64,000 bases of DNA, from assembly GCA_965662545.1 (NCBI GenBank), contig CBFIHZ010000021.1, forward strand, positions 8,455 through 72,454. The letters run 5' to 3'. Of the stretch, positions 59,248 through 64,000 are shown piece by piece. The notes under the pieces were generated by a model that was not told the DNA's origin, did no database searches, and saw only the letters and a program-made list of their open reading frames with translations. The stretch's first letter is position 1. The number at the start of each line of letters is the position of its first letter. Source of the stretch: CPC320 sp002684375 (GTDB lineage: Bacteria > Pseudomonadota > Alphaproteobacteria > Rhodobacterales > Rhodobacteraceae). Both the position numbers and the translations under genes were made by a program.

Positions 59248-60549
59248 ATGCCCCAGTTTCTCGACGCGACAGCCGCCAATTTTGAGGCAGACTTCACTGC
59301 CCTGCTTGGTGCCAAGCGCGAAGACAGCCCGGATGTCGATGCCGTGGTCGCAGACATCATTGCCGATGTGCGCCGCGATGGTGACGCCGCGGTTCTCGCT
59401 CTGACGTCTAAATTTGACCGGTTGGATTTGACACCGGACACGCTGGCGTTTTCGCCGGACGAGATTGAGGCTTATTGCCAACAGGTCAGCGAAGATGACC
59501 GGACAGCCCTTGAGATAGCGGCAGACCGAATTCGCAGCTATCATGCGCGCCAGATGCCCGGTGATGACAGCTGGACTGATGCCAGCGGCGCCACGCTTGG
59601 TTGGCGCTGGACACCGGTTTCCGCCGCCGGTCTGTATGTGCCTGGCGGGCTGGCCAGTTATCCGTCATCGGTGCTGATGAACGCTATTCCAGCAAAAGTC
59701 GCCGGCGTGTCGCGGTTGGCGATCACCGTGCCGACCCCTGATGGCGTGGTTAACCCACTGGTCCTGTTGGCGGCAAAAATTGCCGGTGTTGATGAGATTT
59801 ACCGCATTGGCGGGGCGCAGGCGATTGCAGCTCTGGCTTATGGCACCGAAACCATCGCGCCGGTGGACAAGATCACCGGGCCCGGCAATGCTTTTGTCGC
59901 GGCCGCCAAACGACGGGTTTTTGGAAAAGTTGGAATCGACATGATCGCGGGGCCATCAGAAATCCTAGTCATTGCTGACGCCGAAAATGATCCCGACTGG
60001 ATCGCATTGGATCTGCTGTCGCAGGCTGAGCATGACGAAAGCGCCCAATCCATTCTGATCACGGATAACGCGGATTTTGGCCGCGCTGTTATGGCTGCGG
60101 TTGAGACCCGGTTAGAAACTTTGGCACGGCGAGACATCGCTAGTGCCAGTTGGCGCGACTATGGCGCGGTGATCGTGGTGCCGTCATTGACGGTGGCTGC
60201 CCAATTGTCAGACCGGCTTGCTCCTGAGCATCTTGAGCTTTGCGTTGCAGACCCAGATGCTCTGGCCGCGCAGATCACCCATGCGGGGGCGATTTTTTTA
60301 GGGGCGTGGACGCCTGAGGCGATTGGTGACTACGTTGGTGGTCCCAACCATGTGCTACCAACGGCCCGTTCGGCGCGGTTTAGCTCGGGCCTGTCAGTGA
60401 TGGATTTTATCAAACGGACGACGCTGACCAAAATGACCCCTGCAGCTTTGGGTTTGATTGGTCCTGCGGCCGAGCGCCTTGCCCTTTCCGAGAGCCTTGA
60501 GGCCCATAGCCTGTCAGTAACTGCACGGCTGACCAAGCTGAACCGTTAG
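59248..60549 (+). CDS. hisD: Histidinol dehydrogenase
   Basis: 433 aa from ATG 59248, with AAGGAG nine bases upstream; GTG 59239 is in frame but too close to the ribosome-binding site. Motifs include PGGLASYPSSVLMNAIPAKVAG (about 130-150), RIGGAQAIAALAYGT, KITGPGNAFVAAAKR, SEILVIAD, SQAEHDESAQS with the Zn-ligand/catalytic region, and GPNHVLPTARSAR near the end. It performs the last two NAD-dependent steps of histidine synthesis, with Zn2+. Confidence 0.97.
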   Translation: MPQFLDATAANFEADFTALLGAKREDSPDVDAVVADIIADVRRDGDAAVLALTSKFDRLDLTPDTLAFSPDEIEAYCQQVSEDDRTALEIAADRIRSYHARQMPGDDSWTDASGATLGWRWTPVSAAGLYVPGGLASYPSSVLMNAIPAKVAGVSRLAITVPTPDGVVNPLVLLAAKIAGVDEIYRIGGAQAIAALAYGTETIAPVDKITGPGNAFVAAAKRRVFGKVGIDMIAGPSEILVIADAENDPDWIALDLLSQAEHDESAQSILITDNADFGRAVMAAVETRLETLARRDIASASWRDYGAVIVVPSLTVAAQLSDRLAPEHLELCVADPDALAAQITHAGAIFLGAWTPEAIGDYVGGPNHVLPTARSARFSSGLSVMDFIKRTTLTKMTPAALGLIGPAAERLALSESLEAHSLSVTARLTKLNR

Positions 60550-60682
60550 GTAAAATACAGGCTGCAAATGCGACAGCCCACGCGACCCAGATAGCAGATC
60601 TGCCTTTCTTTTGACGCGTGCATTGCACTGTTGTAGGTGAGTCGCTAATTTTAACTGCAAGTATCAAAGCCTTGGGGGCTGT

Positions 60683-61162
60683 ATGAGCCATATTATCCAT
60701 ATCGAGATTGACGACAGCAATTTACCGCCGCCCACCCCTGAGATCGAGCAGGAACGCAAAGTGGCGATATTCGATCTGTTGGAAAAGAACCTTTTTGAAC
60801 TGCCAAAGCGTCAAGACCGCGATGTTGTGGCGGGCCCTTACCGGCTGGATCTGTCTATCCGTGATAAACGTCTGGTGTTTGATATCACTGCTGATACTAG
60901 GGTAAAGGCGGCCGAATTTCACTTGTCGCTGTCGCCTTTCCGGCAAGTGGTTAAGGATTACTGGTCAATTTGCGAATCGTATTTCGATGCCGTCAAACAC
61001 ATGCCACCCAGTCAAATCGAAACAATCGACATGGCGCGCCGCGGCATTCATAATGAGGGTGCGCGCGTTCTGGCCGAGCGGCTAGAGGGTAAAGCTGCGG
61101 TTGATCATGATACAGCGAGACGGCTTTTCACGCTTATTTGTGTTTTGCATTTCGGGGGCTAA
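60683..61162 (+). CDS. UPF0262 family protein
   Basis: 159 aa starting MSHIIHIEIDDSNLPPPTPEIEQE, later LPKRQDRDVVAGPYRLDL and AAEFHLSLSPFRQVVKDYWSICESY (positions ~75-99), DMARRGIHNEGARVL. These fit the UPF0262 family, widespread in Alphaproteobacteria with no known function. It lies 3 bp upstream of the phosphatase gene, in the same order as in relatives. Confidence 0.88.
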   Translation: MSHIIHIEIDDSNLPPPTPEIEQERKVAIFDLLEKNLFELPKRQDRDVVAGPYRLDLSIRDKRLVFDITADTRVKAAEFHLSLSPFRQVVKDYWSICESYFDAVKHMPPSQIETIDMARRGIHNEGARVLAERLEGKAAVDHDTARRLFTLICVLHFGG

Positions 61163-61165
61163 ACG

Positions 61166-61633
61166 ATGGTCCTACAACTGCCCGGATCTGTATTGTTTTG
61201 TTGCGATCACAACGCAGTACGCTCTCCGATGGCAGAAGGTATTATGAAACAATTCTATGGCGCCGAGACTTATGTGCAGTCGGTTGGGGTGATGAATGAT
61301 CAAGAAATCGATGGCTTTGCTATTGCGGTTTGCGCCGAAATTGGGGTCGAGTTGTCGCGCCATCAATCCCGTAGTTTTGACCAGATGGAGCAATGGGGCG
61401 ATGACCTTTCGTCGTTTGACCTGATCCTGTCGCTGTCACCTGCAAGCCAACGCCGCGCTTTGGAACTGACGCGATATTTCCATCTGGAAGTCAAGTACTG
61501 GCCCATCATGGATCCGACAGGGCTGGGCGAAAGCCGCGAAAGCCAGCTGCGGGCTTATCGTCAATCTCGTGATCAGATAATTTCTGAATTGACCCAACGG
61601 TGGGGACCGTCGCAGGCAATCCCGATCCCTTGA
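61166..61633 (+). CDS. Low-molecular-weight phosphotyrosine-phosphatase-like protein
   Basis: 155 aa. The C-x5-R-S loop is Cys13-DHNAV-Arg19-Ser20 in FCCDHNAVRSPMAEG, and the general-acid Asp is in PIMDPTG. The loop DHNAV is closer to ArsC-type (HNAGRS) than to the classical CLGNICRS of LMW-PTPs, so it may be a phosphatase or an arsenate-reductase relative. Its constant position in front of infA suggests housekeeping function (inference). Confidence 0.82.
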   Translation: MVLQLPGSVLFCCDHNAVRSPMAEGIMKQFYGAETYVQSVGVMNDQEIDGFAIAVCAEIGVELSRHQSRSFDQMEQWGDDLSSFDLILSLSPASQRRALELTRYFHLEVKYWPIMDPTGLGESRESQLRAYRQSRDQIISELTQRWGPSQAIPIP

Positions 61634-61842
61634 GGGCGTTTTCCGCGCGCCATAACGTCTGACAATGCACCGCGGACACGCGGCAGATCATCTGCCAGAA
61701 AGACCGCCACGTTTCCCGCTTGGACAGCCCTAGGAGACAGATATAAATGATTACGATCAATATTTCCTTGAATAATATTAAGAAAGCCATCATTTAGACA
61801 CTTATTCTGCCGCAGGGCAGTGCCACAAGCAATGGAGACAGC

Positions 61843-62061
61843 ATGGCCAAGGAAGATACGCTCGAATTTCCCGGTGTCGTTAAGGAACTCCTGCCTAATG
61901 CGACGTTTCGGGTCGAGCTGGAAAACGGCCATGAAATTATCGCGCACACGGCAGGCAAAATGCGCAAGAACCGCATTCGTGTTCTGGCCGGTGATAAAGT
62001 GCAGGTTGAAATGACACCCTATGATCTGACAAAAGGTCGGATCAACTATCGCTTTAAGTAA
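61843..62061 (+). CDS. infA: Translation initiation factor IF-1
   Basis: 72 aa, the classical single S1/OB-fold protein: MAKEDTLEFPGVVKELLPNA at the start, HTAGKMRKNRIRVLAGDKV, ending KGRINYRFK. It occupies the 30S A site during initiation. A 209-bp gap upstream must hold its promoter. The stop is one base before the maf TTG. Confidence 0.98.
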   Translation: MAKEDTLEFPGVVKELLPNATFRVELENGHEIIAHTAGKMRKNRIRVLAGDKVQVEMTPYDLTKGRINYRFK

Positions 62062-62062
62062 T

Positions 62063-62641
62063 TTGCGGCTGATCCTCGGATCTGGGAGCCCGCGTCGCAG
62101 TGAACTGCTGGCGCAGCTTGGGGTGTTTCCGGATGAAATCCGGCCACCTGAAATTGATGAAACGCCCATAAAGGCAGAATTGCCACGGCCCTATTGCCGA
62201 CGAATGGCTTATGAAAAATTGCTGGCGGTCCCAAGGGATGTCGACGAACTTGTCTTATGTGCGGATACCACGGTTGCCTTGGGCCGGCGGATTCTTGGAA
62301 AGCCGCAAGATATGGGCGAAGCGGCAGGGTTTCTGATGGCCCTTTCCGGCCGGCGCCACCGGGTGATCACCGCCATTGCAGTTGCAACTGGCGACCACAT
62401 CTGGCAGCGCGATGTGGTGACAACGGTGCGAATGAAAACACTCAGCAATCAGGAATTGAACGCGTACCTGCAAAGCAACGATTGGCAAGGCAAGGCTGGT
62501 GGTTATGGAATTCAAGGTCAGGCCGCGGCGTTTATTCCTTGGATAAGCGGCTCGTTTTCCGCGGTGGTTGGCTTGCCCATGGCCGAAACCGCAAGCCTGC
62601 TGCAGGCAGCAGGATATCCGTTGTATCAGGAGCTCACATGA
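62063..62641 (+). CDS. maf: Maf-like nucleoside triphosphate pyrophosphatase
   Basis: 192 aa from a TTG start (MRLILGSGSPRRSELL). The family motifs are GSGSPRR, LCADTTVALG (with the catalytic Asp), and GRRHRVITA; GIQGQAAAFI and YPLYQELT close it. Maf proteins hydrolyse non-canonical or excess nucleoside triphosphates (dTTP/UTP or methylated ones). The C-terminal SFSAVVGLPMAE is typical. It overlaps the RNase E/G-like gene by 4 bp. Confidence 0.9.
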   Translation: MRLILGSGSPRRSELLAQLGVFPDEIRPPEIDETPIKAELPRPYCRRMAYEKLLAVPRDVDELVLCADTTVALGRRILGKPQDMGEAAGFLMALSGRRHRVITAIAVATGDHIWQRDVVTTVRMKTLSNQELNAYLQSNDWQGKAGGYGIQGQAAAFIPWISGSFSAVVGLPMAETASLLQAAGYPLYQELT

Positions 62642-63660
62642 AGGGACGGTTGATCGTTCTGGATCACCACAAGGGCCAGCAGGTTGCTGCCTTAATGGTA
62701 GATGGAAGACTTGATGATTTGTGGTTTGACACTGATGCTCCACGGCCCGGTACGATCTATCGCGCCATTGCCGACAGACCTGTCAAAGGCATGGGTGGCA
62801 TGTTTGTCAAAACACCTGATGGTCCAGGGTTTTTGCGTCACGCCAAAGGATTGTCACCGGGACAATCGATTCTTGTGCAGTTGACATCGTATGCAGAGCC
62901 GGGCAAAGCGCTGCCGCTTACGCAGAAAATTCTGTTTAAAAGCCGATTTGCAATTGTGACCCCTGACGCGCCGGGCTTAAATATCTCGCGCAGTATCCGC
63001 GACGAAGAACAGCGTGAATTATTAATGGGAATCGCCCATAGTGAAATGGGCGAAAGCGATATGGGCCTTATACTGCGCTCTTGCTGTGCGACTGCCGATC
63101 GTGCCGATATCGCGGACGATATAAATGCGATGGCAGATCTGGCGACGCAAATTTTGACCGAACAAACCGGAGCGGCCGAGACGCTTGTAGAGGGTGACGG
63201 CCCTCATGCGCTGGCCTGGCGCGAATGGTCGGAACCTGCGGAGGTCGACACCAGTTCTGGTGGATTGGAACAGCATGCTGTGCTGGAGGCTGTGGAGGCG
63301 CTGCAAAATCCCTGTGTGCCGATTGCTCAGGCGGGGCATGTTTATATCGAGGCGACCCGTGCGCTGGTGGCTGTGGATGTTAATACGGGCGCTGACACTT
63401 CGCCAGCATCCGGTCTAAAAACTAATCTTTTGGCCGCGAAAGACCTACCGCGGCAGTTGCGTTTGCGCGGGCTTGGTGGGCAGATCGTGCTGGACCCGGC
63501 ACCGATGGCCAAAAAAGATCGCCGTCAGTTTGAAACTGCCCTGCGCAATGCTTTCCGCACCTGTCAGGTGGATACCAATTTGGTGGGTTGGACAACATTG
63601 GGGCACTTTGAGTTGCAGCGTCAACGCGCCCGGTCTCCGTTGCAGATCGACCTCTCTTGA
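62638..63660 (+). CDS. Short ribonuclease E/G-like protein
   Basis: 340 aa from ATG 62638 (overlap ATGA with maf). An S1-like N-terminal part (about 35-115: GTIYRAIADRPVKGMGGMFV, LQLTSYAEPGKALPLT) is followed by the RNase E/G catalytic fold. The metal-binding aspartates are Asp247 in LVAVDVNTG and Asp286 in GGQIVLDPAPM. It lacks the long scaffold of RNase E and the CPxCxG zinc-link. Probably an RNA endonuclease in rRNA or tRNA maturation. It precedes yacG and tRNA-Phe. Confidence 0.85.
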   Translation: MKGRLIVLDHHKGQQVAALMVDGRLDDLWFDTDAPRPGTIYRAIADRPVKGMGGMFVKTPDGPGFLRHAKGLSPGQSILVQLTSYAEPGKALPLTQKILFKSRFAIVTPDAPGLNISRSIRDEEQRELLMGIAHSEMGESDMGLILRSCCATADRADIADDINAMADLATQILTEQTGAAETLVEGDGPHALAWREWSEPAEVDTSSGGLEQHAVLEAVEALQNPCVPIAQAGHVYIEATRALVAVDVNTGADTSPASGLKTNLLAAKDLPRQLRLRGLGGQIVLDPAPMAKKDRRQFETALRNAFRTCQVDTNLVGWTTLGHFELQRQRARSPLQIDLS

Positions 63661-63839
63661 GCTGTCCGATCTGTCAAAAACCGCCAATTGAGGCCTATAG
63701 GCCATTCTGCTGCAAGCGCTGCGCTGATCTGGATTTAGCCAAATGGTTGTCGGGTGCCTATAGCGTTCCAATCAATGGTGCAGATGAGGATGATCTGCCT
63801 GAAGACCCCTCTGTCAGCCCCGAACCACAAAGACATTGA
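63657..63839 (+). CDS. yacG: DNA gyrase inhibitor YacG (zinc protein)
   Basis: 60 aa from a TTG start that overlaps the preceding stop. Four cysteines make the zinc site: CPIC near the N-terminus and CCKRCADLDLAKWL. The tail is acidic (DEDDLPED). YacG binds GyrB and inhibits gyrase. It is 80 bp upstream of tRNA-Phe. Confidence 0.9.
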   Translation: MSCPICQKPPIEAYRPFCCKRCADLDLAKWLSGAYSVPINGADEDDLPEDPSVSPEPQRH

Positions 63840-63918
63840 TTTTTTTAGGCGATACCTCTGGACAGTGCCGCGCACAGGCCCTAGTACTCGCCCACCCGAA
63901 TGTACGTCATTCACCCAT

Positions 63919-63993
63919 GCCCGGGTAGCTCAGGGGTAGAGCAGTGGACTGAAAATCCTCGTGTCGGTGGTTCAAATCCGCCCCCGGGCACCA
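63919..63993 (+). tRNA. tRNA-Phe (anticodon GAA)
   Basis: 75 nt with CCA encoded. Acceptor GCCCGGG/CCCGGGC, D arm GCTC/GAGC, anticodon loop CTGAAAA (GAA), T arm GGTGG/CCGCC with loop TTCAAAT. The anticodon stem GTGGA/TCCTC has one apparent T-T mismatch at positions 28-42. The gene lies at the window's right end. Confidence 0.95.
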
Positions 63994-64000
63994 TTTTATA

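Overview
The window reads as a stretch of a marine Rhodobacteraceae (Roseobacter-group) chromosome: moderate GC, dense genes, and gene orders typical of Alphaproteobacteria. Examples are the split F0 operon atpI-B-E-F'-F without the F1 genes, rpoZ-rsh-DUF2062-pdxJ-acpS-lepB-rnc-era-DUF1491-recO, pckA divergent from chvI-chvG-hprK-rapZ-manX-ptsH, and UPF0262-phosphatase-infA-maf-RNase E/G-yacG-tRNA-Phe. The assignment rests on protein character and gene order only; I cannot name a species.

Layout. 1-5.6 kb: amidase tail, AlkB-type alkane monooxygenase, mutY, DciA-like DUF721 protein, DsbA-like thioredoxin-fold protein, CaiB-type CoA transferase, ArsR regulator. 5.8-8.4 kb: F0 ATP synthase operon closed by a clear terminator. 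8.5-16 kb: PdhR-like regulator, lipoprotein, GNAT, smc, lytic transglycosylase, cobD. 16.6-23 kb: small conserved protein, PatB-type C-S lyase, three tandem peptide-deformylase genes plus fmt, NUDIX, rnhA, methyltransferase, DUF3429. 23.5-33.4 kb: NYN protein, folK, then the rpoZ-to-recO block and a META lipoprotein. 33.5-40 kb: ThDP enzyme, probable methylsuccinyl-CoA dehydrogenase, TSUP transporter, Xre regulator, and an unusual LysR-like/unknown gene pair. 40.2-47.6 kb: pckA and the ChvGI/PTS-Ntr block with an acyltransferase. 47.6-55.4 kb: hbd, etfAB, cob(I)alamin adenosyltransferase, HIG1 protein, SDR, parC, lipoprotein. 55.5-56.5 kb: tRNA-Trp, a decayed IS3-type transposase, tRNA-Thr. 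56.6-64 kb: 45-aa basic protein, murA, DUF2948, a frameshifted DUF1772 gene, hisD, UPF0262, phosphatase, infA, maf, RNase E/G-like, yacG, tRNA-Phe.

How genes fit together. The probable Mcd, the 3-hydroxybutyryl-CoA dehydrogenase and EtfAB fit C4/C5 acyl-CoA oxidation through the ethylmalonyl-CoA pathway. That pathway needs B12-dependent mutases, which matches cobD and the PduO-type adenosyltransferase here. PckA beside ChvGI and PTS-Ntr components links gluconeogenesis with envelope and carbon signalling. The deformylase/fmt cluster covers formyl-methionine addition and removal.

The most notable items are a third deformylase paralogue that lacks both the metal-ligand Cys and the catalytic Glu, a transposase fossil between two tRNA genes, a one-base frameshift in a DUF1772 gene, and the uncharacterised regulator/effector pair at 38.4-40.05 kb. 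I saw no CRISPR array, prophage, rRNA or intact insertion sequence, and no clear novel multigene system. Most of the window is core chromosome.
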